This document shows positions 28,142 through 36,771 of a DNA stretch of 57,166 bases, one piece after another. A program made the translations under genes and the position numbers. Source of the stretch: Pedobacter sp. Leaf194 (lineage in GTDB: Bacteria; Bacteroidota; Bacteroidia; Sphingobacteriales; Sphingobacteriaceae); NCBI RefSeq assembly GCF_001423945.1, contig NZ_LMPU01000003.1, positions 1 through 57,166 of the forward strand. The letters run 5' to 3'. The notes under the pieces were generated by a model. It searched no databases, was not told the origin of the DNA, and saw only the letters and a list, made by a program, of their open reading frames with translations. How positions within the stretch are numbered: the first letter of the stretch is position 1; each line of letters opens with the position of its first letter.

Positions 28142-28645
28142 TTAGTGTCGTCCGTGTTTTTCTCTGTGTCCTCGGGAAAATAAACTGGAATTTACCCGCT
28201 GGTCGTGACGTCTGTAATCGAAATGCTGTGGTCTATAGCTATTTCTTGGTGAGTTATATCTTACCGGCCCACGACCACCGTATGAGGAACGATAATAATT
28301 TGAATGATTTGCATACCTAACCCGGTGGGTGTTGTAACTGCGGTACGGACTGCTACCATATACCACCACTTTTCTTCCGCGGTTTAAGTTATATCCTCTA
28401 TACCGAGCTGGCAAATACCTCGACCTCGTCCACCGGTTCCCATTTAAATAAACAAATTGCCTTTGCGGAACGTAATAATAAGACTGAACTTCGGGTAAAT
28501 AATAATAGTTTACGTTTTGATAACCTACAGGAACCCAGGCGGGTTGTGTTCCAATATTAACATTTAAACTTACCTGTGCGCTAGATTGATTAGATGTGAA
28601 AGCCACGATACCTAAAATCGCGGAGATGATTAATAACTTTTTCAT
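28142..28645 (-). CDS. Secreted tandem paralogue 1 (YYYLP/YYYVP family)
   Basis: 167 aa from the ATG at 28645, which gives a standard signal peptide (MKKLLIISAILGIVAFTSNQSSAQ); an upstream ATG at 28669 would only add MYTQIETI. The mature part begins VSLNVNIGTQPAW and holds the shared core NYYYLPEVQSYYYVPQRQFVYLNGNRW. The tail is very basic and Tyr/Arg/Ser-rich and ends RGHREKHGRH. Three paralogues lie in tandem, each with its own signal peptide. The core resembles a small beta-structured exported protein; I do not recognise a described function. It lies directly against the shared terminator with alaS. Confidence 0.75.
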   Translation of the reverse strand: MKKLLIISAILGIVAFTSNQSSAQVSLNVNIGTQPAWVPVGYQNVNYYYLPEVQSYYYVPQRQFVYLNGNRWTRSRYLPARYRGYNLNRGRKVVVYGSSPYRSYNTHRVRYANHSNYYRSSYGGRGPVRYNSPRNSYRPQHFDYRRHDQRVNSSLFSRGHREKHGRH

Positions 28646-28676
28646 AATTGTTTCTATTTGTGTGTACAATTATAAA

Positions 28677-28692
28677 TTCAAACGCTGTGCCA
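28677..28692 (-). promoter_or_regulatory. Sigma-54-like element upstream of paralogue 1
   Basis: On the minus strand TGGCAC, then 5 bp, then TTGAA. Spacing fits sigma-54 (TGGCAC-N5-TTGCW), but the -12 GC is GA. The TGGCAC starts 47 bp before the ATG, the same distance as in paralogue 2. Confidence 0.3.
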
Positions 28693-28716
28693 AAATTTCT
28701 ATTGTAACACAGATAT

Positions 28717-28743
28717 AAAAAAAGGAGTTTCTGCTGAAACTCC
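28717..28743 (-). terminator. Terminator after secreted paralogue 2
   Basis: Minus-strand AGGAGTTTC-AGCA-GAAACTCCT followed by TTTTTTT, 18 bp beyond the paralogue 2 stop. Confidence 0.9.
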
Positions 28744-28761
28744 TAATAAGATTTTGAAATA

Positions 28762-29271
28762 CTAATGCTTTCCCTTGCCATGTCCTTTGCCATTTCCGTG
28801 GCCTTTTCCATTATTTTGTTTGCCATATATTTTTTTAGCCTGGCCCGGCGGCATTCCGTGCGGATGGCCTTTAACAACATAATATCGGCTATCGTCGCTA
28901 TCTCTAATTACCATCTGCCCTTTATTACCTTTAAACTTTCCGTATTTAACCTTATCGTTTTTGAAATTTAAGTATGGTTTAGGAGAATTGATGACAACCT
29001 TGTATCCGTTATATAGATCATAGTTTCCATATCTTGAAGGCAGGCTATTTCCGAAAACCCAGTCATTGCCATTTAAATAAACGAATTGCTTCTTTGGAAC
29101 ATAATAGTAACTTTCAACATCAGGCAGATAATAGTAATCTACATGGTCGTAGCCGGTTGGTCCCCATAAGGGTTGTGAGCCAATGTTAACATTAACATTT
29201 AACTGAGCCTTTGCAGGCATGCTTAGTAACGAACTAATCGTTACTGCCGCAACTAATAATAACTTTTTCAT
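28762..29271 (-). CDS. Secreted tandem paralogue 2 (YYYLP/YYYVP family, His/Gly/Lys tail)
   Basis: 169 aa. Signal peptide MKKLLLVAAVTISSLLSMPAKAQ. The core begins LNVNVNIGSQPLWGPTGYDHV and continues YYYLPDVESYYYVPKKQFVYLNG. The segment MVIRDSDDSRYYVVKGHPHG precedes a MPPGQAKK motif. The tail is a short low-complexity GKGHGNGKGHGKGKH repeat that could bind metal or polyanions. It shares the core of paralogues 1 and 3 but has a different tail. Own promoter element and terminator. Function unknown. Confidence 0.78.
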   Translation of the reverse strand: MKKLLLVAAVTISSLLSMPAKAQLNVNVNIGSQPLWGPTGYDHVDYYYLPDVESYYYVPKKQFVYLNGNDWVFGNSLPSRYGNYDLYNGYKVVINSPKPYLNFKNDKVKYGKFKGNKGQMVIRDSDDSRYYVVKGHPHGMPPGQAKKIYGKQNNGKGHGNGKGHGKGKH

Positions 29272-29301
29272 ATTGGATTAATTTGTATGATTAACTTTAC
29301 A

Positions 29302-29318
29302 TTCCAAATCACGTGCCA
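29302..29318 (-). promoter_or_regulatory. Sigma-54-like element upstream of paralogue 2
   Basis: Minus strand TGGCAC, 5 bp, TTGGA, starting 47 bp before the ATG. The -24 half is perfect; the -12 half has GG where GC is expected. The surrounding sequence is not similar to the other copy, so retention of the element is notable. Confidence 0.3.
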
Positions 29319-29330
29319 GAAAAGAAAATA

Positions 29331-29360
29331 AAAAAGGAGCTCCAACAGGAACTCCCTTTT
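29331..29360 (-). terminator. Terminator after secreted paralogue 3
   Basis: Minus strand GGAGTTCC-TGTT-GGAGCTCC (one G-T pair) followed by TTTTTTA, 18 bp beyond the stop of the third paralogue. Confidence 0.85.
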
Positions 29361-29377
29361 TACAGTTACAACTGTGG

Positions 29378-29971
29378 CTAGTGACGATTAGCACCTCGTT
29401 CGCCATCGTTTCTTTCCAAACGGCTACTTTTATCATGGTATCTATCGCCATTAACTCGTGCCGAGCTCTCGTTTCTATCAAGTCTTAAAACAGTTTTTTC
29501 ACTTCGAGCCGGTCTGTTTTTATTTACGATAATCGATTTGTTTACGATATAACTTGGATGCCCTTTAACTACGTTATATTTTGTGTCCCGGCTATCTCTG
29601 ATAACGGTTTGGCGACCATTATAATTTTTAAAATTTCTGTATTTCGCAGCATACACATTATTTCTTAAATATGGTTTTGGCTCATTTACCACAGCTTTGT
29701 ATGCCCTGTACAAATCGAAGTTCCTAAACTGCGAAGGCAAACTACTCGACGATATCCAACGCCCGCCATTCGAATAAATATATTGGCCGGTTGGAACATA
29801 GTAGTATGAGTCGATATCCGGGAGGTAATAATAATCTACGTGGTCATACCCGGTTGGGCCCCAGGCGGGCTGAGCACCGATGTTTATATTTAACCTAACT
29901 TGTGCTTGTGCCTTTTTTATGCTGAATAATGAAACCATCAGAACTGCAGCAAATAATACTAGCTTTTTCAT
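29378..29971 (-). CDS. Secreted tandem paralogue 3 (YYYLP/YYYVP family)
   Basis: 197 aa, the longest of the three. Signal peptide MKKLVLFAAVLMVSLFSIKKAQAQ, core VRLNINIGAQPAWGPTGYDHV with YYYLPDIDSYYYVPTGQYIY and RQTVIRDSRDTKYNVVKGHP. The tail (about 145-197) is charged and Arg/Asn/Asp-rich and ends RGANRH. Closest to paralogue 2 in the core (GPTGYDHVDYYYLPD is shared). Its upstream region has TGGC but no good match to the element seen before the other two. Function unknown. Confidence 0.78.
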   Translation of the reverse strand: MKKLVLFAAVLMVSLFSIKKAQAQVRLNINIGAQPAWGPTGYDHVDYYYLPDIDSYYYVPTGQYIYSNGGRWISSSSLPSQFRNFDLYRAYKAVVNEPKPYLRNNVYAAKYRNFKNYNGRQTVIRDSRDTKYNVVKGHPSYIVNKSIIVNKNRPARSEKTVLRLDRNESSARVNGDRYHDKSSRLERNDGERGANRH

Positions 29972-30072
29972 AATCTTTGAAATTAAGGTTTCTTTCGTGT
30001 GTTAATTATGGAAATAGACAAAGCCATTACACAGTAGTTTAGTTCCCGCAATCTGTTTTAACATTCTTTAAC

Positions 30073-30080
30073 TATATTTG
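30073..30080 (+). promoter_or_regulatory. gatB -7 box
   Basis: TATATTTG matches TAnnTTTG and lies 32 bp before the gatB ATG. No convincing -33 element. Confidence 0.5.
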
Positions 30081-30112
30081 CCATCACATTACATTCAAAG
30101 GCATCATTTTAT

Positions 30113-31570
30113 ATGAGTTTAGGTACATCCGAAAACAATTACGAACTCGTTTCAGGACTGGAAATACACGTTCAGCTCAATACCAACACTAAAATATTTT
30201 CTGCTGATAGCGCATCTTTCGGAGCTTTGCCAAATCAAAATATATCAACCGTTTCTTTAGCTTTACCAGGTTCATTGCCAAAATTAAATAAAGAGGTAGT
30301 GGCAAAAGCAGTTCGCATTGGACTGGCTTTGAATTGTACGATAAACCAAATCAATCATTTCGACAGAAAGAACTATTTCTATGCAGATTTACCAAAGGGA
30401 TATCAAATAACACAAGATAGTCAACCTATTTGCATAAACGGTTTTCTGGAAGTAGAACTGGCTGACGGCTCCACAAAGAAAATCGGGATTAATAGAATTC
30501 ACCTGGAAGAAGATGCTGGTAAAAGCATTCATGATCAGGATGAAAATTACTCTCTTGTTGATTTAAATCGTGCAGGCGTACCGTTAATTGAAATTGTTAC
30601 TGAGCCGGATATTCGAAGTGCGGAAGAAGCGTCGGCATTGCTAACTGAAATCAGAAAACTGGTTCGGCATTTAAATGTTAGCGATGGTAATATGGAGGAG
30701 GGTAGCTTACGTTGTGATGCAAACATTTCTATACGCCCAAAAAACGCTACAGATTTTGGAACACGTTGCGAGGTTAAAAACCTGAATTCCATGCGCAATG
30801 TTCGCCGGGCAATGGATTTCGAGTTCAGTCGGCAGGTGGAAGTGGTATCAGCCGGAGGAAAAATTATTCAAAGCACGTTGAATTTTGATGCCGACAAAGG
30901 TACAACGTCTCCAATGCGTACCAAAGAGGAAGCAAATGATTACCGTTACTTCGCCGACCCAGATTTGCCGCCTGTTTCAATTTCTGATGCCTGGCTCGCT
31001 GAAATTAAGTCGTTAATGCCAGCCTTGCCCAACGAAATTTGGAGGCAAATGGTTGCGGACTTTGGCATTAGCAAAGCTGATGCAGCTTTATTTGCAGAAG
31101 ATTTAAGTTTACTCGCCTATTTTAACAGGGCTTTACCAAATGTTAAAAACAAAAAAAGCCTGATAAACTGGCTGGTTGGACCAGTAAGAGCCATTTTAAG
31201 CGAGCGAGGAATTTCCATAGCCAACTTCGGGGTAAAACCTGAACAGTTAGCCGAGGCCTTAAACCTTGTTGATGAGAAGAAACTTACACAACAAATTGCC
31301 ATTCAGCAGTTATTACCTGCTATTGAAAACCATGACACTGAAGATGTTGTAAAGCTGGCAGAGTCATTAAACTTGTTAATATCAACAAATAGTGATGATT
31401 TAGATGGCTATATTGATGAGGCGTTGCAAAAATATTCACAACAGGTTGAAGCGTATAAGAAAGGTAAAAAAGGTGTTTTGGGCTTATTTGTTGGCGAGGT
31501 AATGAAACTGGCAAAAGGCAAAGCAGATGCAAAGAAAATAAATGAATTGATACTTGAAAAATTAAAATAA
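30113..31570 (+). CDS. gatB: Asp-tRNA(Asn)/Glu-tRNA(Gln) amidotransferase subunit B
   Basis: 485 aa, full length. GatB signatures are LVSGLEIHVQLNT at the start, NHFDRKNYFYADLPKGYQI, HLEEDAGKS, LVDLNRAGVPLIEIVTEPD and EEANDYRYFADPDLPP. The C-terminal GatB/Yqey tRNA-binding domain follows (about 340-485). With GatA and GatC it converts mischarged Glu-tRNA-Gln and/or Asp-tRNA-Asn; those subunits are not in this window. The TAA overlaps the start of the downstream lipoprotein gene by one base (TAATG). Confidence 0.97.
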   Translation: MSLGTSENNYELVSGLEIHVQLNTNTKIFSADSASFGALPNQNISTVSLALPGSLPKLNKEVVAKAVRIGLALNCTINQINHFDRKNYFYADLPKGYQITQDSQPICINGFLEVELADGSTKKIGINRIHLEEDAGKSIHDQDENYSLVDLNRAGVPLIEIVTEPDIRSAEEASALLTEIRKLVRHLNVSDGNMEEGSLRCDANISIRPKNATDFGTRCEVKNLNSMRNVRRAMDFEFSRQVEVVSAGGKIIQSTLNFDADKGTTSPMRTKEEANDYRYFADPDLPPVSISDAWLAEIKSLMPALPNEIWRQMVADFGISKADAALFAEDLSLLAYFNRALPNVKNKKSLINWLVGPVRAILSERGISIANFGVKPEQLAEALNLVDEKKLTQQIAIQQLLPAIENHDTEDVVKLAESLNLLISTNSDDLDGYIDEALQKYSQQVEAYKKGKKGVLGLFVGEVMKLAKGKADAKKINELILEKLK

Positions 31571-32682
31571 TGAGATTAAAAAACTTAAGCCTTATCGTGT
31601 TAATCGCGATTGCTTTTACCGCATGCAAACCTAAAGATAGCTTTACCATTGATGGAACTTTCCAAAATCCCGGTGCGGAGAAAAAGGTTTTTCTTTACGG
31701 AATGCAAAGCAGCCAGATGGTTGCTATCGACTCTACAAACTTATCAGAAAAAGGTGAGTTTAAGTTTATCCGTAAAACGCCGTCGGTAGATTTCTTTAGG
31801 GTTTCGGTAGGAAACCACGAATTTATGCTGATTGCAAAAAATGGCGATGAAATTAAGTTAGAAGCCGATTTAGCCGATAAAACCATGGCTTACAAAATTT
31901 CTGGCGCCAACGAAGTTGAAAAGCTTTCGGAATTGAACGCGATTAGAAATAATTTTGCAAAACAGGTTGAAAAGCTTCAGGCAAATTTTGAATCGAAGGT
32001 GGCATCGCAGCCTCAAAACAGGGCAGCCATTTTAGAGGAGATGAAGCCACAATATGAATCTTACATTAAACAGCTCAATAGTCAAATTTTAAAATTTGCT
32101 GCAGATAATAAAGGTACACTGGCTAGTTTTTATGCCATGAATACTTTGAGTCCGCAAGAGTTTGAGGCAGAACTGGTGAAATTTGCCGATGAGGTGAAAG
32201 ACGAAATCAAGGGAAATGCAACGGTTGACACATTTGTTAAGCAGATGGCTTTATTGAAGACAGTTCAGATTGGCCAGGTTGCTCCAGCTTTTACTGCGAA
32301 TACGGCTGATGGAAAAGCTGTGAGCTTGTCGGATTACAAAGGAAAATATGTATTAGTTGATTTTTGGGCTTCGTGGTGCCAGCCTTGCAGACAGGAAAAT
32401 CCGAATGTTGTTAAAATGTACAACAAGTACAAGAATAATAATTTCGATGTTCTGGGGATTTCACTTGATACGGATAAAGCTGCGTGGTTAGGTGCTGTTA
32501 AGGCAGACGGCTTAACGTGGACTCATGTTTCTGAATTAAAAGATTTCAACGGCGAAACGGTAAAAAAATATCAGGTGCAAGCCATTCCAACTTCTTACTT
32601 AATTGACCCAGCGGGAAAAATTGCAGCGAAAAACCTTCGTGGTGACGAGCTAGATGCATTTTTAGCGAAAACGTTACGATAA
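31570..32682 (+). CDS. TlpA-like thioredoxin-fold lipoprotein (DUF4369 plus AhpC/TSA)
   Basis: 370 aa. Lipobox IAFTAC places the lipidated Cys at residue 19. An N-terminal DUF4369-like beta domain (about 24-115; FTIDGTFQNP, VFLYGM) and a helical linker lead to a thioredoxin domain (about 235-370). That domain has the redox motif WASWCQPCRQ and the cis-Pro loop QAIPTSYLIDPAGKI. Periplasmic disulfide reductase typical of Bacteroidota. Coupled to gatB by a one-base overlap, although no functional link is evident. Confidence 0.9.
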   Translation: MRLKNLSLIVLIAIAFTACKPKDSFTIDGTFQNPGAEKKVFLYGMQSSQMVAIDSTNLSEKGEFKFIRKTPSVDFFRVSVGNHEFMLIAKNGDEIKLEADLADKTMAYKISGANEVEKLSELNAIRNNFAKQVEKLQANFESKVASQPQNRAAILEEMKPQYESYIKQLNSQILKFAADNKGTLASFYAMNTLSPQEFEAELVKFADEVKDEIKGNATVDTFVKQMALLKTVQIGQVAPAFTANTADGKAVSLSDYKGKYVLVDFWASWCQPCRQENPNVVKMYNKYKNNNFDVLGISLDTDKAAWLGAVKADGLTWTHVSELKDFNGETVKKYQVQAIPTSYLIDPAGKIAAKNLRGDELDAFLAKTLR

Positions 32683-32785
32683 AAGAAACTCAATGTTAAA
32701 CTAATTTAAGTCGTTAACAATTTATTAACTTAGCCTTAACTGAAAATTACATCAGAGACACTACTTTCGTAACAAATATTTAACT

Positions 32786-33475
32786 ATGAACAACGCAGGT
32801 CAGAAAATATTAATTGTTGATGATGAACCAGACATTCTGGAATTAATTGAATACAACTTAAAGAAGGAAGGTTATCAGGTATTTACAGCATCAAATGGGC
32901 AGGAGGGTATAACTGTAGCCAAGAAAGTTCATCCGGATTTAATTATTTTGGATATTATGATGCCTAAAATGGATGGAATCGAGGCTTGCCGACTGATGAG
33001 AGCCATTCCTGAGTTTAAAAATACCTTTATGGTTTTCTTAACTGCAAGGAGCGAGGAGTATTCAGAAATTGCTGGTTTCAATGTTGGCGCTGATGATTAT
33101 ATCGCAAAACCGATTAAGCCTCGGGCCTTGGTTAGCCGCATCAATGCGATATTGCGCAGAAATAGCGGTACCGAGGAAGTTTCTGAAAATAAATTAGAAA
33201 TTGGCGATTTAGTGATTGACCGTGAAGCATATTTAGTTTTTCAAGGTGGTAATAAGGTCGTTTTAGCAAAGAAAGAATTTGAGTTGCTTTACCTTTTGGC
33301 TTCAAAACCAGGAAAAGTTTATACCCGCGAATCTATCCTTAAAAATATCTGGGAAGATTCAGTTGTGGTTACCAACCGTACAATAGATGTTCACATTCGT
33401 AAACTGCGAGAAAAGCTAGGCGAAACTTATGTATCCACGGTAAAAGGTGTTGGTTACAAGTTCGAACTTTCATAG
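32786..33475 (+). CDS. OmpR/PhoB-family response regulator (orphan)
   Basis: 229 aa. Receiver domain 1-120 with acidic pocket VDDEPD, phosphoacceptor D56 (ILDIMMP) and conserved K108 (IAKPIKP). The C-terminal winged helix (about 135-229) has KKEFELLYLLASKPGKVYTRE and NRTIDVHIRKLREKLG. The receiver resembles PhoB. No histidine kinase gene is adjacent on either side, so its partner is elsewhere. A weak -7 candidate TACTTTCG lies upstream and a strong terminator follows, so it is monocistronic. Confidence 0.93.
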   Translation: MNNAGQKILIVDDEPDILELIEYNLKKEGYQVFTASNGQEGITVAKKVHPDLIILDIMMPKMDGIEACRLMRAIPEFKNTFMVFLTARSEEYSEIAGFNVGADDYIAKPIKPRALVSRINAILRRNSGTEEVSENKLEIGDLVIDREAYLVFQGGNKVVLAKKEFELLYLLASKPGKVYTRESILKNIWEDSVVVTNRTIDVHIRKLREKLGETYVSTVKGVGYKFELS

Positions 33476-33494
33476 CAAAAAACAATACTTTTCG

Positions 33495-33538
33495 AACCGC
33501 ACACTTCCTGATTAATCAGAAAGTATGCGGTTTTTTTG
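33495..33538 (+). terminator. Terminator after response regulator
   Basis: AACCGCA and TGCGGTT close an outer stem, with an inner ACTTCCTGATT / AATCAGAAAGT stem, followed by TTTTTTTG. Confidence 0.9.
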
Positions 33539-33593
33539 TTGCTTTAAATTTTAGTTATTATATTGTTATTCAATCCCTTAAAAAATAAAATAT

Positions 33594-34028
33594 ATGGCGC
33601 AAAGTGCTCTTAATCGTTATCACTTTTCTGTTGATTGGGGCGGAACGAGAATTGGTTTCGCGGAAGTATCTGGTTTGAACATCGAAATCGAAGTTGTTTC
33701 TGTTCGAGATGGCTCCAGTGCAATAGATAGTGGCCGAAAAGTTCCGGGAATACGTAAGTTTTCAAACATAATTTTAAAACGCGGTATAGTAAAAGGCGAC
33801 AACGATTTCTTTAATTGGATTAATACAAAATCGAACGGCAATATTGAGCGAAGGGATATTACAGTTAATCTTCTGGATGAAGCTCATGTACCGATTTTTA
33901 CCTGGAAAGTGAAAAGTGCTTTTCCAATCAAATACATCGGTCCAATTTTAATTTCAGATGATAGTGAAGTTGCGCTCGAAATGCTTGAGCTAACACACGA
34001 GGGTTTATCAGTTAGCTCTTTAAAATAA
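33594..34028 (+). CDS. Contractile-tail tube protein (T4 gp19-like), isolated
   Basis: 144 aa. It begins AQSALNRYHFSVDWGGTRIGFAEVSGL, the pattern of T4 gp19-like tail-tube proteins of contractile injection systems (FxV...G...FxEVSGL). It continues with the expected KVPGIRKFSNIILKRG and NDFFNWIN, and ends VALEMLELTHEGL. These proteins stack as hexameric rings to form the inner tube. No sheath, baseplate, spike, AAA+ or effector gene lies near; the neighbours are a response regulator and an RluA-type enzyme. Terminator upstream and 132 bp downstream gap suggest a stand-alone gene. Confidence 0.85.
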   Translation: MAQSALNRYHFSVDWGGTRIGFAEVSGLNIEIEVVSVRDGSSAIDSGRKVPGIRKFSNIILKRGIVKGDNDFFNWINTKSNGNIERRDITVNLLDEAHVPIFTWKVKSAFPIKYIGPILISDDSEVALEMLELTHEGLSVSSLK

Positions 34029-34129
34029 TTGATTTTAGCTTGGCAAGTCGAAATTAAAAATCAGTGATGTTGCATACAACTTTACTTAAATAAAACCTTT
34101 CCAGGCTTAGTCGTAAAAAAATAAATCCG

Positions 34130-34137
34130 TATTTTTG
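34130..34137 (+). promoter_or_regulatory. -7 box upstream of the RluA-type gene
   Basis: TATTTTTG matches TAnnTTTG; the TTG start codon is 23 bp downstream. This supports the chosen start. Confidence 0.5.
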
Positions 34138-34160
34138 CGCTTCATTAATTACACCACAGT

Positions 34161-34883
34161 TTGAAGTACCCAAATTTTAAAGACCTCATTCTTTTCGAAG
34201 ACAACGATTTCATTGTAATCAACAAACCTCCGTTTCTTGCCTCACTTGATGAGCGGGGTGGTTCTGGCGAAACCAACGTTTTACGGTTGGCTAAACAATA
34301 TAGCGATGATGCACAGGTTTGTCACCGTTTAGATAAGGAAACATCAGGGGCACTAATTATCGCTAAAAACCCCGAGGGTTACAGGCATGCGTCTATGCAG
34401 TTTGAACGCCGAAAGGTTGATAAAACCTACCATGCCGTAGTTGATGGCCACGTTATTTTCGACAAGTTGTTGGTTGATTTACCAATTTTAAATGACGGAA
34501 ATAAAAGTGTAACCATCGATAGGGCTGAAGGTAAAAGGGCCGAAACCATTTTCGACTCGCTTAAATATTATAAACACTACACGCTGGTTGAGTGCAAACC
34601 CATCACGGGCCGAATGCACCAGATTCGCATTCACCTGGCTACACAAAGGGCTGCTATTGTGGGCGACGATATGTACAAAGGAAAGCCGGTATTTCTTTCA
34701 TCTATTAAAAGAGGTTATAAATTAACGAAGGGAGAAGAGGAGCAGCCGATTATGAAACGGTTTGCGCTACATGCCAGGCACTTAATTTTTAAAGGCTTAG
34801 ATGATAAGGAAATTATTATAGAGGCGCCATATCCGAAAGATTTTGCAACACTAATTAAGCTCTTAGAGAAGTTCGACGCCTAA
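34161..34883 (+). CDS. RluA-family pseudouridine synthase
   Basis: 240 aa from a TTG start; no ATG precedes the conserved LFEDNDFIVINKPP. The catalytic Asp is D58 in HRLDKETSGALI. The other family motifs are RKVDKTYHAVVDG and ITGRMHQIRIHLA. It has no N-terminal S4 domain, as in the shorter RluA/RluC-like enzymes. It isomerises uridine to pseudouridine in rRNA or tRNA; the target position cannot be predicted. Preceded by its own -7 box. Confidence 0.93.
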   Translation: MKYPNFKDLILFEDNDFIVINKPPFLASLDERGGSGETNVLRLAKQYSDDAQVCHRLDKETSGALIIAKNPEGYRHASMQFERRKVDKTYHAVVDGHVIFDKLLVDLPILNDGNKSVTIDRAEGKRAETIFDSLKYYKHYTLVECKPITGRMHQIRIHLATQRAAIVGDDMYKGKPVFLSSIKRGYKLTKGEEEQPIMKRFALHARHLIFKGLDDKEIIIEAPYPKDFATLIKLLEKFDA

Positions 34884-34922
34884 ATCTGCAAACCCTAAAC
34901 CCGGCTTAAAAATCCCGATAGT

Positions 34923-36713
34923 ATGTATATCCGATTTGTAAATTACCTTGATAAAATTAACCAGTACAGAAAATCAAAGCTATCAAACCGTAATTTTTTA
35001 ATCATCCTTGCTGTTATTGTTGGTATTCTTGCTGGTTTGGCTGCCGCAGTTTTAAAAAGTTTAACCCATCATATCGAAGAATTTTTGCAGTCTGACTGGC
35101 ACTGGAAATATAAATACTACTTGTATTTCATTTTTCCAATGATTGGTATTTTCCTCACAGTTTTATATATTAAATACTTCATCAGAAGGAGCAAGTTCGA
35201 GACTGGTTTAACCCCATTGTTGTATTCTATTTCCAAAAAATCGAGTAGGGTAGAAACACATAATATTTATTCGCAAATTATCTCTGCCGCAATTACAGTG
35301 GGGTTTGGCGGTTCTACAGGATTAGAGGCGCCAATTGTAACAAGCGGTTCTGCTATTGGCTCAAACCTTGGAAGAGTTTTAGGTTTATCGTACCGGGAGA
35401 TAACAATGCTGGTTGCTTGTGGGGCAGCTGCAGGAATAGCAGGTGCTTTTAACAGCCCGGTTGCCGGCATTGTGTTCGCCATTGAAATATTGCTTCCCGA
35501 ATTTACTATACCCGCGTTTATTCCGCTGTTGCTTTCAGCGGCAACAGCCGCTGTAGTTGCCCGGCTGTTTTATACCCAACAATTGTTTTTTTTGGTTACA
35601 GAAGGTTGGAGGGTAGATGCGCTTTTCTACTACGTAATTTTGGCGGTACTGATTGGATTATTTTCTATCTATTTCACTAAGGCCAACTACGCGGTAAAAG
35701 GATTCTTTTATAAAATAAAACATCCTTATAGTAGGGTCGTTATTGGCGGTTTAATGTTGGGTGCCCTGGTTTTCCTTTTCCCGACCTTATATGGCGAAGG
35801 TTACATAACCATTAAGAGTTTGTTGCGGGGAGATTACCTCGCACTAATTAACAACAGCATTTTTTCTGAGTATAACACATTTCCTGCACTTGTAATCCTT
35901 TTTACAGTTGTTACTATTTTCATGAAATCGATTGCCACACTGGTAACTTTAGGTGCTGGTGGAAATGGTGGAACTTTTGCGCCCAGCTTAATTATGGGCG
36001 GGTTAATTGGTTTTATTTTCGCATACGTGGTTAATTTAACAGGAATCGCACAATTAAATGTTTCCAATTTTATCGTAGCCGGCATGGCCGCTGCACTCGG
36101 CGCTATTATGCATGCCCCATTAACGGGCATTTTCCTGATTGCGGAAATTACAGGAGGCTATATTTTAATGGTTCCTTTAATGATTACAACTGCAATTTCT
36201 TATGCGGTTAACAGAAGTTCTCAGAAGCATTCTATTTATACAAAAGCACTTGCAGATAAAGGCGAGTTGCTTTCGCATGAAGATAAAGACACAACAGTGT
36301 TGAGTCAGATGAAATTAAAATACCTCATTGAAAAGAACTATCCAACGCTTTTTATGGATGATTTAGTTTCATTAAGGATGAACGATATCGTTCAATCTCA
36401 TAAAAATATCTGTGCTGTTATCGATGAATTAGGGGATTTCAAAGGCGTAATTTACGTTGAAGAAGTATTTAACGAGATGATGAAGAACGAAAAAAAGGAT
36501 TCTTTAACTGCATCACATTTGGTTCAGCAAGCATCGAACACCATCAACGAAAACGATAACTTGAAATTAGTGCTCGAAAAAATGGAGCAGGAAAATGCGT
36601 GGATACTACCAGTTATCAACAGCGAAAATCAATACAAAGGTTTTGTTTCGAAAACAGCCATATTTAACAAATACAGGGCCTTGCTAATGAGGCAGAATGA
36701 TTACATGGGTTAA
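34923..36713 (+). CDS. ClC-family chloride channel or transporter with CBS domains
   Basis: 596 aa. About ten or more membrane helices lie between residues 24 and 430. The anion-pathway motifs are GGSTGLEAPIV (the gating-position Glu is E135), AAAGIAGAFNSPVAG and GAGGNGGTFAPSLIMGG. Two C-terminal CBS-like domains (about 455-590; LRMNDIVQ, ENAWILPVINSENQYKGFVSK) follow, as in regulated ClC proteins. The conserved gating Glu suits a Cl-/H+ antiporter, but the distinction cannot be made by eye. It lies 40 bp after the RluA-type gene on the same strand. Confidence 0.93.
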   Translation: MYIRFVNYLDKINQYRKSKLSNRNFLIILAVIVGILAGLAAAVLKSLTHHIEEFLQSDWHWKYKYYLYFIFPMIGIFLTVLYIKYFIRRSKFETGLTPLLYSISKKSSRVETHNIYSQIISAAITVGFGGSTGLEAPIVTSGSAIGSNLGRVLGLSYREITMLVACGAAAGIAGAFNSPVAGIVFAIEILLPEFTIPAFIPLLLSAATAAVVARLFYTQQLFFLVTEGWRVDALFYYVILAVLIGLFSIYFTKANYAVKGFFYKIKHPYSRVVIGGLMLGALVFLFPTLYGEGYITIKSLLRGDYLALINNSIFSEYNTFPALVILFTVVTIFMKSIATLVTLGAGGNGGTFAPSLIMGGLIGFIFAYVVNLTGIAQLNVSNFIVAGMAAALGAIMHAPLTGIFLIAEITGGYILMVPLMITTAISYAVNRSSQKHSIYTKALADKGELLSHEDKDTTVLSQMKLKYLIEKNYPTLFMDDLVSLRMNDIVQSHKNICAVIDELGDFKGVIYVEEVFNEMMKNEKKDSLTASHLVQQASNTINENDNLKLVLEKMEQENAWILPVINSENQYKGFVSKTAIFNKYRALLMRQNDYMG

Positions 36714-36717
36714 TTAA

Positions 36718-36755
36718 GTTGTAAGTTCTAAGCCCTAAAACTTAAAACTTACAAC
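36718..36755. other. Inverted repeat between convergent genes
   Basis: GTTGTAAGTT and AACTTACAAC form a 10-bp stem with an 18-nt loop between the clc stop and the regulator stop. There is no T run, so a terminator role is uncertain. Confidence 0.4.
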
Positions 36756-36771
36756 CTGTTGTAAATTCAAC

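Noticed and set aside
33594..34028. Prophage or full injection-system locus
   Set aside because: Only one tail gene is present; flanking genes are housekeeping and no integrase or structural genes occur nearby.
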